A DNA stretch of 59,532 nucleotides from an uncultured Amphritea sp. (GTDB lineage Bacteria; Pseudomonadota; Gammaproteobacteria; Pseudomonadales; Balneatricaceae), in assembly GCF_937127095.1 (NCBI RefSeq), contig NZ_CAKZLP010000015.1:1-59532 (forward strand). The letters are read 5' to 3'. The position numbers and the translations under genes were made by a program. Below are positions 11,901 through 26,900 of the stretch, piece by piece; position 1 is the stretch's first letter, and every line of letters starts with the position of its first letter. The notes under the pieces were generated by a model. That model worked only from the letters and a program-made list of their open reading frames with translations, had not been told where the DNA came from and did not search any database.

Positions 11901-14900
11901 CTCAACCCTGTGGCTGCATTGGGCAATGCCTCTTTGGGCAGTAATGTGTTTGAGGTGGGCGGTAACTTAATTGAAAACTCAATCACTAACCCTGCCGCGC
12001 AATTTATTGCAAACGCGGTGGTTGCAACGGCGATTAACGGTGAGCCTTCACTGTTTTCAGATAATGTTGTCGCACCCGGTATTCATGTACTTGCGGGTGG
12101 CTGGGGCGCAGATACCTATAAATTTAGTGGCCTGTGGGGGGCCGCTGCGGTTATTGAGGCGCCTGACATCAAGATTGCAGGTGTCAGTGACTTCTTTGAT
12201 ACATTAGACCTTTCCGACGCAGGCTATGGTCTTAAAGGCCAGCTGGGTAGCGGTGAAGTTAAAAATACGCTGCACTACGATATTTGGGAAATCACCACCG
12301 ATAATATCAGTGAGTTCACCGACCTTATCAGTGTTGGACGAGATGATGCTGAAGTGCCTCTGCTATCGATTGGTGCTAATTTTATTATGGTCCGTGATGA
12401 AATATTCGGATCAGCACTGAAGCGCTTTGGCATCCCGCTGTCGGACGATGTTTTATTAGGCAACTACGTTTTTGCCACCGGTATTGAGAATATCGTTGGC
12501 GGCGGTGGTGATAATATCTTCACCTTCCACGGTAATGCACGCTTGCGGGGGGTGATCTCTTCTGAGGGTGATATTACTCTCAATTATCAACACTACGACA
12601 ATAACCTTGATGCTTCAGATACGGTTACCGGTGTAACCGTCGACGGCACAGCGGGTATCGCTTATACCTTATGGGAAGCTGTTGAGGTGCCTGTTTGGGG
12701 TGAGATTGCCGAGTCTAAAGTGTTATTTGGCAGTGCGACCTCGGTATTGGGCGAGCGCTGGAACTCGCTTTCCGGAGCCATTAATGCAGCGGTTGCTGCG
12801 GACTCACAGTACAACCTGTCGAATAACGCCGTGGCAGGCTTCACCAAAGTGATTGGCTCCGTGGGCGATGACACCTTTGTTGGTAACAGTAACGATAATA
12901 TCTTTGTTATTGGTCAGGGGGGTGTCGATACGATTGATGGTGGCGAAACCGACAAAAATGGCAATACCCTTAGTTTGGAAGGTCAAAGCGCTGACTATTC
13001 TATCAATTTAACACTGGGCACAGCGTTGCGGGCTCAGGGAGACGAACATCAGTCTTTAGTGCTTAATGCTGTTGAGGGCGATCAGTTTACCCTTGAATTA
13101 CCTTCAAGTATTTACTCTGCGATTGGCGGCTTTACCACAGCCGATATTGTTGTTGGAGCAAGCGCCATTGCGACCGCTGCGAATATTAAAACTGAGCTTG
13201 AGTTATTTCTTGGGGCTAATAATGTCGACGTGAGCCCCGATGGTGTTACGGCTGGTAACTTTAGAATCACTTTTTTCAATCTGGACCGGTTTGATAATCC
13301 AGAACAGCTGATTTTCACCCCGACCCATTTAACGGCTTCAGGTGATACTTCGGTTCAATCTGCGGTTGCCGCGCTGCCCATACCTGATGGTACTGAGAAA
13401 AATTATATCCATCAGATAACCCTGGGTAATCAGATAAGCGGCGGTGAGTTTGCGTTTACGTTTGATCACCCTGATGGCACGACGGGTGCCGTCACTGTTG
13501 GTATTCCGGCACTTGCTGATTATCAGGATATGATGCAGCAGATCGAAGATAAACTGAATGAGGTTGCTGGCCTGGCGGTAAACGTGACTCAGCCTGGTCC
13601 TGCAGCTGCAGAAGATCAGCGTAACTTTACCTTCAATATTGAATTTACTACCCCGGCTTATACCGCTGTAACAGGTATTAGCCTGGATACAGGGAATCTG
13701 GCAAGGGGCTCGAGCATTACCACGGTTCTCGATGGCTCTGTTATTGTCGCCAATTATAAAAATATTCAAAATCTGGAGAGCGGTGAAGGCAATGATGTTT
13801 TCAGAAGCGATAGCCGCGGCATCGTTGTTACCGATCTGGTGGATCGGGCAACAAACCCCACCGATCCTGCTTCGTTTGAACTGGATTTGACCAGCGGTTC
13901 ATTTGATGAAGGTGAATTAATTACGCTGTCTTTTGCTAATTTTGAAGAGACTGCGGGTGTCACTCCTGATCCTGCGCGGTTGGAGGCTGCTTTTGCCATT
14001 GGTGCAAACAATGCTGAAACACTCACCAATATAGAAACGGCGCTGAATGAACTGGCGGGTATCACGGTATCGGTTAGCAGTGCGGTGGATGGTAAGTTTA
14101 CCATTCTGTTTTCAACCTCGCCTGATCCTGTGGTTAACGACTTTAAGGTGGACATCGCGAAAAGCATTTTCACTTTTGGTCAAAATTTTGGTCATGATGA
14201 GGTCTTCTCGTCGGGGGCTGCAGATGTTCTCGACTTTTCATCTATCACGGAAGAAGTAACTCAGTCTGCTCCGCAAACAGATGCCCAAAACCGCATATAT
14301 ACTGAATATTCATACGGTGATAATAAGGTTAAAGCTTATGGGACCTTCGTCACCAAAGGTTTAGGTGAGGTTGCATCGGGAGAGGGGCTGTGGACGGCCT
14401 TTAAAACATCTCAGGGCTTCGGCGATTTTGTTACGACGGCGGCAGTGGGTACTGGCGCGACGATTGATGCGACAACGGATGCCGCAGCGGTAGATAAATT
14501 AAAAGCTGAAGCGATTGCCCGGTGGACGGCTGTGTTGCCTGCTGCAGCGGTGACCGACTTACAAAATATTACGGTTACCATCGGCGATATTGGTGGGACT
14601 GATGGTGTTGTCGGTAGAACCACAAGCACGGTTGGCACGAATGGTCTGGAGTACACCATCACGCTAGATGATAATGCCGCGGGTGCAACCTGGTATGTAG
14701 ACGCCACAGAAACTGATGACACCGATGATGGTGTTTATGACAGTATCGATCTGCTGACCGTGTTGATTCACGAAATGGGTCATGTGCTGGGCATGAGTCA
14801 CCCTGATTTCCCCACCACTGATTTGATGATGGAAGAGGTAGTTAAAGGTCAGCGCTTGCTGCCAACCTCAGATCATTTCAACAGTTTGTCAGATCAGACT

Positions 14901-17900
14901 AAGTTAAGTATCGGTTTGGCTGAACTGGCCAACTGGTCTTCCCATCTTGGCACCAAAATTGATAACTATCTGGACGACTCAACGGCTATTCCGTTTACCG
15001 ATTTATCGTTGTCTGATCTGTTGGGTGACAAAGTTACTAATCTGGACGGAACCATTCAAACCAAAGTCCAGGCCTTTGTCGACGCGATCGATGCCTATCT
15101 TGATCTCAATAGTTCTGCCACCACCAAAGATCTGCTGGAGCATCTGCAAACCACCGGCTTGAATGATGGCTTTGCTATCAATGTCGCTTCATCTTCGAAT
15201 TTAAAAGAGTACAGCGTTGCCCTGACCCTCGAGAGCTTCAGCGAACTGGTCAATCTGGATCTGAATGAACTGATCTCGTTTGGTGATTTTAACTTTGACC
15301 TGCCGATTGATATTACCCAGTCTCAGCCACTGGTGATCAGTGGTGGCATCGACTTCATGTTTAACTTTGGTGTTGACGATGACGGCGCCTTTTATGTGCG
15401 GGATCCAGGCCTGGATGCGCACTTCAATTTCGGCGAAGAATATATTGATATTACCGCTATTACTGCTGGCTCTGCTGATACCACACCTGCCACGATTACC
15501 ATTGCCGGTAATCACATAGGTGCGATTAAAAGCACCAGTGCTGGTATGTTTATGGTCGGTGATGCTTTCTACCTGCAGGGGTCTGGCAATACCGATGAGC
15601 TCTACACGGTTGCGGCTATCGAATTAAGCGCAGATGGCTTCTCGACGATCATTACAGTGGCCGAGGAAATTTTAGCCTCCGATCTGGCTGATGATGTTGC
15701 CGGTAACCTTATAAAAGCCTTCGATTTCGGTGTCAATTTAGGGCCTGTTGGTTTTGAAGTGAACGATGCAGCCTTATCGCTGGGCGCCTCTATCGGTATG
15801 GGCTTCGATGGTGTGCTGAACTACCAGGATATGCTTAGCGACAGCACTGCATCTCTGATGGGCTTGCCTGACTTAGAGGGTGATGCTCACTTTGAAGTGT
15901 TATTGCCCGTGTCACTCTCCGGTGCGCTGGATGGCTTTAGTAATGAAGTTGGCTTTATCACCGCCAGTAGCAGTAGCTTGCCAGATAATGCTTCATTGAC
16001 ACAGTTCCTTGCCAGCATCCCAAGTTCTGTGCAGTTTGATAACTTAGAAGAGGTCTTCTCTCTGGGTGGTCTGTCTCTCGATATGATTATCGGTGGGGTC
16101 GATGAGCTTCTCAAAGACATTGTCGGTACCGATCGTGAAGTATTGGGTCAACAGAGCGGCAATATTGTCAATTTTTATGAAGAGCGTTGGGGCGCTGGCG
16201 CTGTTCTGGCGACGGACAGCTATGAAATTGCTCCGGTCGGCGGGCCTCAGGCAAGTCGTTATGAAATCCTTGAAGATGGTAAAGGCATCACGCTTTACGA
16301 GTGGAAAGATACAGCCACTAATGACACCTTCTGGGGCGTTGAACTGTTTAAAGACAACGTGCGGGTTGTGCAAACTTACGCTCATACCTCATGGGAGTTA
16401 ATGGGTAGCTACGATGCTAACGATGTATTGATTGAACCCATTACCGACAATGAGATAACCGGCGCTACCTTTGTTGATACAACGGGTGTTAATCCGTCTA
16501 CGACAGGAGAGACTCTGTCACGCTTCAATATCAAAGATGGCGTGCTGTATGACAAGATAGCCTTAATCGATGCCAGCCTGGCCGATATTCTCGGTGATGG
16601 CGGTGTCAGTTTTGCTGCAGGCCTGAGTAATGCGGTCAGCACCGTACGCGATGCCGCGCGTAACGTTCAGCAACTGGAAGATATGCTCAACGAAGAGCTG
16701 CGAATTTTGTTGGCACCACTGGGCATTGCCGCAGACGCCGATATGGTTGATATGAGCTATATCAATTCGGCGTTTGACTTCGATCTGAACCTCGATCTGA
16801 TTGCTGAAAAACAGTTTGATCTGGCGCTGGATATTGATGCCCTGGGGATAGACACCTGGTTAGGCCTGCCAGATGGTGCATTAGACGCCATCAACGTTGA
16901 AGCGAATGGGAAAATAGATCTGCGAGCTGAGGCTGGCTTAGACCTCGGTTTCGGTTTTGATCTGAGTGACGTGCGCACCCCTGTTTTCTACATTGATGAA
17001 ATGACAGGCATTCATGCCTCATTGCACGGCGGGGTGGACGATCTCGATATTGAGTTAGGCTTTGATGCTGGCCCATTGGGCACCATTGGGCTGCTGGGCA
17101 AACATGGTAGCGCTAATATTGATTTAGGCTTTTACGCCAATATGGGCAACCCGGGTGCCGATGCGAATAGCAACGGTTATTTAGATTTAACCGAAGTGAA
17201 GGACGGTTTCCAGGCCGCAGCGTTTGGTTCTGCCGGTCTGAACTTGCCGATGTTCTTCCCCATTGAAGCACTGCCCCTGGGCGGCACAGATAAAGACCTC
17301 AATGCGGATGGTGTTGCGGATAACGTTCTGTTCGCCAAAGCGGCGTTCAGTGTCGATCAAAGCCAGAACTTTGTCAGTACCTTCGATTACAACCTGCCGA
17401 AATTCAACATGAATTTCGACGTCATCGTGCTATTGCTAGACCTGTTGAATGATCCTAAGACGGTTCGGGAAGGTCTGGAGGGCGCATTCTCAGCTATCAA
17501 CGAAGTGGCCAATGGTATCGATAATATCGAGCTGCCGCTGGTGGGTGGTGAACCGTTTGATGATCTGGCCAATAGCCTGCGTAGCATTGAAACCAGTGTG
17601 CTGGGTGAAAAGGATGCCAGCGGTTATATCAATGGACTGGGTAAAAAATTACAGGATCTCGAAGCCGTCGGTGGCAAGGTGTTTGAAGCGCTGCTGAACG
17701 AAATCCGTCAGGGACTTTATGACGGACTGAAAACGATCAATAGTCCACTGTTCTCCTTTGTGGTGCCATTATTAGATGCTTCTGGTGCAGTTCAATACGA
17801 TGAAAACGGCAAGATAAAAACACGTCTGCCGACCAGTGCTGATGATATTGAATTAACTTTCTCGGCTAATGGCTTATTAAGTTTTGATATCAAGTTTGGC

Positions 17901-20900
17901 GGTGTGTTGGTCGATGGTGAGCTGCCGGTTGATTTTGCGGTGGGCATGCCCGGATTAGGTTTGGATGTTGATGCCTCCCTGATTGCTGAAATTGATTACC
18001 TGATGGGGTTAGGCATTGGGCTGGGCAATATGGCTCCGTTAGGTAGCGGCCCTGATTTTGGTTTGTTCCTCAATACCTCAGGTATCAACGCTAAGGGCGA
18101 AGAGATCGCTCTGGATGTCGACGCTCGTCTGAAAAACGGTTCCACCGCGCAGGGTACCCTGGGCTTCTTAAAGGTCGATGTGACTGATGAAACCGCCGGT
18201 AAGGTGCTACAATACGATGGTGCTGGTAATCTCATCAATGACAAAGGGGCGGGCATCAGCGGCCACTTTGGTTTTGATATTAAAGACATCGGTGGAAAAA
18301 CCGGCACCGTTGCCGCTGATGGGCGTTTAGAGCTCGGCGAAAAAGTTGAGCTGGTCATCAATGCCAACGCTTACGCCGAGGCGAAGTTGTTTACCAAGGT
18401 CTCTACCTCGGCGGCAGATGTGTTGCCGTCTATCGATACCACCATCATTTATTATCAGGATTTAGCCAGCGGCTCCCTCTCGACAAAGAGTGGTGCGAGC
18501 ATTTCGTTTGGCGACCCGAATATCATTTTACAAAATGTCCGCTTAGACGCAGGCTCGGTGTTTGAAAGCTTCCTGGGCGATACCTTCGACACCATTGCTG
18601 ATATTATCCTGCCACTTAAGCCGGTTATTGATCTGCTTAATACTGATATTGATATGGGCGTTGCCAAGCTCAAAATCCTCGACATTGCCTATCTTCGTTT
18701 GCCTGCCACAACGGTTGATACTGCGAAGAAAGTTATCGCTGCTCTGGCGGCCACTATCGATTTCTTAGAGAAGGCACAGACGCTTAAGTCTGCTGGCTAT
18801 ATAGACTTTGGTGACTTTAATTTAACCGGTGGCTATGCCACGGATACGTCATCGGCGGTTACCTCTAAAAACACCGCCGGTGCAAAATCAGAGTCTGATC
18901 GTAATGCTCAGTTGGGCACTCACGCAACAACCATTGCCGGTCCGTCACAAGATGGCGTAGAAGGCGGTAAGTCCAGTGCGAATAAGCCGACCAATAATCG
19001 GGCAACCTTTGGTAACCCAGCCGGACAGAAAAACTTCAGAATTCCGATTCTGGAAGATCCGGCCAGCTTGCTGCAATTTATCACTGGCCGGGGTGAAGTT
19101 GATCTGTTCTGGTATGACCTGCCTGACCTTGATCTGTTCTTTGAATATCAGAAAACCTTCCCGGTCTATCCTGGTTTTAACGTCGGCTTCTTCGGTGAAA
19201 TCGGGGCCAGTACCAACTTTGATTTTGGTTTTGATACCCGCGGCTTCCGTGAGTGGATGGAAACCGATTTTGACGTAGCTGAATCCTGGCGCCTGATTAA
19301 TGGCTTCTATCTGGACGATCACGGTCTGGAAAATACCGTTGATGATAAAGCTGAAGTCACACTGCGCGCTGCGGTAGGTGTGATAGCCAGTCTGGGCCTT
19401 GGTGGCCTGGTTGAAGCGGGCGTTAAAGGCGGCATTGAAGCGATTATTGGCTTCGACCTCAACGATAAGGAAACGAACTTCCTCGATGATTTACCTGTGG
19501 GTGATGGCAAGCTGTACGGCTCAGAGCTGATTGAGCGGATTACCCATGGTCCTCAGTGTTTGTTCGATATGACGGGCTCACTGAATCTGTTCTTAGAAGC
19601 GTTCTTGTGGGTGGGTATTGATGCTGGCATCAGTAAGATCACCCTGTTTGAAGCGCGTAACCGTTTCGTCAATGAAGTGTTGGCAACGTTTGAGCTTGAG
19701 TGTATTCACCACGCGCCTGACCACATCGCTTCCTGGGAAAGTGATGACCCGAATACCGGGAACCTGATATTAAGTTATGACAAGGGGGCGGATGCCGATC
19801 CGCATAGCTACACCGTTGATGTCATTACGCCCGATATCGACTTAACACTGCAAAAATTGGCAGAAGAGGGTTATCTCGATACCGAGTATTACACTAAAGC
19901 GGAAGAAATCGCTCTGCGTGATCGTATCCGCGACCTGAGAAGCAACAACCCGGGTGAAGATATTATCGTTGTCAGTACCGGGCTTGTCGCTGAAGTCTAC
20001 CTGGCTAAAAATGTAAACACTTTAACGATTTCGGGCACTTCAGGTAACGATCGCTACAGCTTGAAGCGGTTAAACGGTCGTGTTGATCACATTGATGTGC
20101 AGCTCGGCGGTGGCAGTGACTTTATTGAAATGATTGCCGACGCTGAAAATACTGAGATTCTGGCGGGGCTGTACATTAGTGGTGGTGCGAACACCGGAGC
20201 GTCACTGGTCGAAGGTATCGAGGATGATGTCATCTCCATAGATACGGCCTACCTCGGCGCAGGTAATGCGAACGACACCTATCTGATTGAAACCGGTGAC
20301 GGCAACGACCAGGTGGTGGTAAAAGGTGAGAACTTCGCTTATGACGGTCTGACTGTTCATGGTAACGCGGGTGACGACATCATATTCACCGGTGACGGCC
20401 ATGACCGCGTCTTTGGCGGCGAAGGTTTCGATACCATCGCGACTTACGGTGGTAACGACTACGTTGAAGGTGGTGATGAGGACATAACCACTGATATCGC
20501 GACCTTTATCGACCCGGATGGCAATCTACGGTTAACTCCAATTTACCAATTAGATGGCACCCCTTACGCGCATTACAACAATCAGGGTATGCCCACCAAT
20601 GGTGCGGGTGGTCCTGCGTTAACCATTACCAAAGAAAACTCACAGTTCCGAACTCAGTTTGGTGATTACATCGACGGTGGTTTAGGCGATAACACCATCA
20701 GAGGTGGTGCCGGTAACGATGAGATATCTGTTGGTGGTGTGGACGAAGATGGCAACCCTATCCTGGGGGGCGTGAATGATATTCAGGGTAATGCCGGAGA
20801 CGATATCATTAATGCCGGTACCGGCTCAGTCAATGTTGATGCCGGTGATGGTGATGATACCGTGGTCTGGCAGTACGCCCCGCTCGCCGCGGGAGCTAAT

Positions 20901-23900
20901 CTGGTGATGTTGGGTGGCCTGGGTGCCGATACCTTTGATATCACCGTGAATGACGATGCCAGTCATGTTGATCTGCGCAAGCTCAATGCAGCGCTTTTCT
21001 TAGCCGATGGCGTGACAAAAGATACCCGGGCTAAATTAACCATCGATTTCGCGTCTGATTATATTGTCATGGACGATATCGAGTCTCTGAAACTCGATAC
21101 GCAAAAAGAGAGTGACGATATCACTATCGGTGATTTGATGGACACTTCCCTGGTGAGTGTCGATATCACGTTAGGCCGGGACAAAGCCCGTGAATGGCAA
21201 CCCGACCGTGATGTTGATGGTAATTATCAGGTGTATCCAGCTGATTACTCCGCCTTCCTGGCGCAAGCACCCAAGCTGGATGAAAACGGTGATGTGGTTA
21301 AAGATTCTAATGGCAACGTCATTTATGAACTGAAACAACCTCAGAGCTATATCACCAATGTGCGCCAGGGCGAGTACTTCTATCGTTATGACTTGCAGGA
21401 GGGTGGCAAGTATCTGACCACCGCTAACGGAGCTCCGATACTCGAGTCCATCGTTAATGTGGCAGATTATCAGGCGTCGTCACCGCAAAATAACCAGCAG
21501 GAACTGTGGTTAGCAGACGGACTGGATAACGTCACGGTATTTTACGGTTACGATGACACGAAAACCGATGATGGCCGCACAGCGGGTAACTCAGCAACCA
21601 TTACTGCCGGTATGAGTGCGGCTGAGGTGCAGGCAGCGCTGGAGTCTATTACCGCTATTGGTGTGGGTAACGTCACTGTTACACCTGCTGCAGCGGCAAC
21701 GCTGAGTACTCATGGTACTCAAGCTAATCCATGGGTAATTACCTTTGACGGCGCGACCACTGATCTGAACAGCAACTACCTGGTGCTGGCGCATCAGTAT
21801 TATGTGCAGAAACATAGCGGCCCGATGACTGAGCGCAGCGATACCCGTGCTCAGCAGTATCTGTACCATCTGGATGTGTTGGGGGCTGACTATCTGTCTA
21901 ACCCTGATCACACCCCGAATGTCACCACTATTACCGATACCATGAGCGAAGTCCCGCGCAATGGTGCTCAGTTGCTGGCGTTTGACGTACTGGATTACAA
22001 CGAAGCCGAACCTGTCGAAGTGAATGGCATTGTCTGGTACAACAATGAAGGTGTTGCACTATCGTCACTGATGACAACCGCAGAGGTGCAGGCGGCACTT
22101 GAAAGCCTGACCGGTATTCCCGCCGGAAGTGTGGGAGTGAGTGGTCAGGGAACGACGAATAACCCATGGTTGATTCGCTTCTCTGATAACCCGTCCGGCC
22201 CTGCTGCTAATGAAGCCACAAAAGGTACCGATGGTAATTTCCATACCCTCGAGTTTGTTATCGGTGGAAGCGCCCTAGGTGCTGGAATCATCACCAAAGC
22301 AACGGTGCTGGGTGATGATATCAATCTTCCGACCAATCTGGAGCAGTCGTTTACCATTCCTGCCAATACTGAAATAGCCGCTATTGAGTACGCTGGCGGT
22401 ACTGTAATCGTGGATGTGGACGGCACGCAAGCGTCGATTGAACAAGCACTGTTAGCGCATTTCGGTATTGATGATGTGGTTGTGACGGCGGGTGATACGG
22501 CGGGTAGCTGGGTTATCCAAATAGTGGATGCCATTACCGATGCCGACGGCAACTTCAGTGTCTTAAGCTTTGGCTTTGTCGATAGCGCCGCTACCCCTGT
22601 AGCCGTTCCTTCGCCGCCGTTTAGTGATGCGAACGGACAAACGAATGCTAACAATAATCCTCAGATAGAGTTTGCCAGCACATCCGCTATTTTGTCCTAC
22701 GGTAATGCTGACGTCTTTATAGATAAGAGCATGTCCAGTGCAGACCTGAGTCTCGCGATTCAATCTTTGGGCTTAAGCTCAGCATTGGTAGTCGTTGTGG
22801 GTGGTGATGGAAATATAGGTACTCCCTGGGATATTACCCTCACACCTAAAGATGGCCAGTCGATCGATTACAGTCAGTTCAGCGTAGCGGAACTGACGAT
22901 GCAAGCAGCCACCTCTTCGACGGTGACTGATCATGTGGTTTTCCCGGCGAATGACCGTCAGGCGCTTACCATTCCGGCGAATGCGTTTGCTGCTGAGTTC
23001 TCCTATAACGGTCAGACGGTTGACGTTTCGCTGGACCTGGCCGCGTATAGCTTTGTAAATGCCTCTGGTCAGACCGTGCAGGTGTCGCTGGCGCAGGCAA
23101 CAGCTGCGGCTATAGAAGCGGCGCTGCTGAACCACCCGGATATCAATGCAGTAAAAGCCACCTGGGGCACTGAGCCAGGCCAGTGGATCATTCAGTTGCT
23201 GGATGCCACGACGAACGCCAGTGATGACTTCTTTGACGTGAACCTTACGGTTTTAGAAAGCATTTCAGATGCGCAGCTTATTCCTGCCAGCACTATTACG
23301 CTGGCTAACCCTGACTATGTTGACGGCGTTAGTGATCCTGCAGAGGCAGTGTTCATCTTTACTAATGGCGAGCAGAGTATCAACTTCAGTACCGACACCG
23401 CCATGGTTTGGTACGGTACTGAGAAAGTGCTACTGAACAGCACGATGAGCGAGGCCGATATCCTGGCCGCGTTTAATACCATTGATGCTTTGAGAGCCTC
23501 GGCTGTTGATGTTGTTGTCAATGGAGCGGGTGACTGGACCATCAGCTTCTCTCCACTTGATATGGCTGATACTTCCTATGAAGTGATGAAGTTGGCGGAG
23601 ATTTCTGCGGTCGCTGCTACAGATCAGCAGGCTATTGAATCTCAGGTGATGGTTAATAACGGGCGGGTGCAAAACTTAACGCTCGCAGCGGGTCCTGTGT
23701 CACTCTGGTATGGCGATAAAGCGATTGATATCAGTGTTTTGAGTGCTGCATCGATAGCAGCAACCCTCGAAAAATTTGATGCTATTGATGATGTGTATGT
23801 CACCGGAACGGGCTCTGCCGCTGATCCTTGGCAGGTCACCTTCCTGCAAGCAGAGCAATCAGAGGATGGCGCTTATCTGCAGTTGCGCTCAGAGCAATAC

Positions 23901-26900
23901 ACACTGAACGGCACCGTCGTGCAGGCTTCTACAGCGTTCTCGCGCGACCTGAGTCATGGCGTTGTTGCCACGCAAGCGTTGTATCTGGAAGATTGGCAGG
24001 ATCACGCTTACTTCTCTTACAACGGCGAATCGGTTGTCTTACAGCGAGATATGAGCGCGCTTGAAGTGGAACTGTATCTTGAAACGCTGGATACCATTAC
24101 CGATGTTTGGGTGGGCGGTACGGGTATTGAAAATGATCCATGGACCGTCGCCATTCTTGACGCGGATCTTAACAACGATGCACCTTATGTGATGGACCGC
24201 TTCATCAACATCCAGAATATGGAAGTGAAAGCGGATGTTAATACGTCAGATAACAAACAGCAGCAATACATTAACAAGGCTGATGTTGTCGCAGGCACCT
24301 ATCTTTATTACGGCGATTACAGTGTTGAGCTGACGGCTGCCGATCTGACGGCGGCGGGCTTACAGACTGCATTGATCAGCGGTGGCGTGAATGTCGCTGT
24401 GTATGATGAGACCGGTGTCTACCGAATTGAGTTCGTCAATACTGCCAGCCAGGCTATCGTGGTGAACCCTGCGGGTGGCGGCTCACTTGAGAGTTTAACC
24501 GTGGGTCTGGATATTAATGTCGATATGACACTGCCTTTAGGGGTTTCCAGTACAACATTCAGCCACCCGGATTATGCTTCAATAACGGTTGACTTAACCG
24601 CTTTGAATGCCGCTAAGATTGTTGCCGATGAAGCCGCGGATGCGGCAGCACTTTCTCCCAGCGATGTGGCTCTGGAGAATGCCGCTATTGCCGCAGCTAC
24701 GGCCGCGAGTAATGCTGCCCTTGCCGTTGTGACTGAACTGCAAACAAAGTTTACCGCCTGGAGCGCTGTTGACTCACTGGGTAATGCGACTGTGGTAACG
24801 GTCGATGGTGATGGTTTAAGCCGCAATACGAACTTTACGATTGCTTTAGCCGGATTCTCATCTCAGGTACCGATTACCCAGACCTATGATTTCAGTGGTG
24901 CAGGCGTACAGGCGCTGATCGATAATATTTCATCCAGTTACAAGGTGATTGAGCGGGTAGACGCTGCGGGTAACTGGCATATCGAGCTCAACGGCGCAGG
25001 TGATTATGCGGTACTGCCGCTGAATTCACCGACAGGCACCGCTGAGGGCTATTTGTCATCGTTCCAGACCATTGAACAAAATGTGCCGCGCATGATTGAG
25101 AAGCCTACCTGGTCGATTCCTGACGGGGGCGGTGAAGCGGTACTTGATGGTGGCACCGATTGGTTTGAAGACCCTACCTACAATACCGATAATGCTAACG
25201 ATAGCGTGTTAATTGAAGGGGGTGACGATGCCAGTATCCGGGATTACTTTACCGTAGGCCACGAGCTGCGGGAGACCGGCCTTGTTGATGCCAGCCTTAA
25301 TCCTATCTTCTCGAAAGATACTGAAACGGTACAAGTTGTTCATCGACGTGTTGATTTAGCCGAAGCCGATAACTTAAGTGAACGTCAGGTGACGATCATT
25401 GTTCGTGGTATTGATCGTAAACCAAACGAGTCAGACACTACTGATAAGTTTGACACCATTAATATCAATGCCCTGGGCGGTGATGATTTCATCATTGCGG
25501 GCTTCAGCCCGAATGACGAACCTATTCTGGGCAACACCATTAATTCTGATGCGGTCATACTGTCACGGGCTGTGGATAACCTGGGTCTTAGCGGTGGAGA
25601 TGGTGACGATCGTCTGATTGGTAGTAACTATAACGACCGCATCAATGGTGGTGAGGGTAATGATGTTATCACCGGTGGTCGTGGTACCGATATATTTGAA
25701 GATATTGATGTCGATAATAATGATATCGATACGTTGATAGAACAGCGTGATCTGAACTTCAGCTTGGCGGATGATTCATTCAAGGTGACAGGCCAGCAGC
25801 AATCATTGCTGGATCCTACAAAAGATGTCGCCATTAATGAAGATGAGACAACGGTTGGGGTGTTTGAGCAGTTTGAAATATACGGTGGCGCAAGCGGCAA
25901 TGACTATGGTGTGAGAGATTTCACCAAAGGCGCTTATTTTGACGGCGGCTTTGGTTCTGATAATTACGTGATGACCCTCAGCGGCAATGTCGATGATCAG
26001 TCCAATATCCATATCATGGATAGCGGTACCGGCGCGACAGAGAGCGATGTGCTGGAAGTTTGGGGGGCTGATGATGCGGATGATCTGCTTCATCTGGATG
26101 TCGATACTCAGTATCAGCTGTTAGAAAGGCAGAGAAATTCAGTCACCCATGCGTTAAGTGACTTTGTCCTGAGCTATTACGATATCAACATCAATGTATC
26201 TGCATCTGATAACGCCGGTGATATACAGTCCAAACTGGCAGGTGCTGGTATTGTCGCCCGGGTCGCTTCTGTCGGTGGCGATGCGCTGATGATTGAACTG
26301 GTTGATGCCCCTCTAACCTCTGAAGATAAATTCATGCGCTTTGAGGTTGCTGATGCGACGGCGGCTTCGGTGTCTGTTATTCGCTCCTTTGTGGAACGTC
26401 TGGCTGAAGATGGTACCGGTGCGGCCCTGCTGGCGGGCAAACCTGATATCGACGCGATGTTTGAGCGTAAAGATAACGAGATTCAGGTTTACAGTATTTT
26501 GCCTGGCCAGACCGGTAGCTACACCTTAAGTTACGATGGGGTAGCGACCAGTCTGTTAAACAGCAGCGATGATGCGGCCACGATTAAAGCGGCGCTATTA
26601 GCGCTGACTGATCCAGTTACCGGCGAGAAGAAAATCACTGATGTTAACGTCAGGGGAACAGGAACTAACCGCGACCCCTGGTATGTAACGTTTAAGGGTG
26701 CAGTACAGGATGTCCAGGGCAACTTCCATCTATTACAGTCGAGCAACGCTGCACTGATCAATAAGCCGGTTGATATTGCCGATGCGATCGCCAGCACTAC
26801 CCCGTCAATCTCAATGGCAGACCCTGAGTTCTATCAACGGGTTTATTACAACGAAGGCCTTGGCACTGTGTCTGTTCATGGTGGCGGTGGCAACGATACC

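Noticed and set aside
13338..13769. 143-codon antisense frame in the giant gene (another of similar size at 27360-27794)
   Set aside because: Long antisense frames are expected in a 38-kb gene of this codon usage; no domain or start signal supports them.
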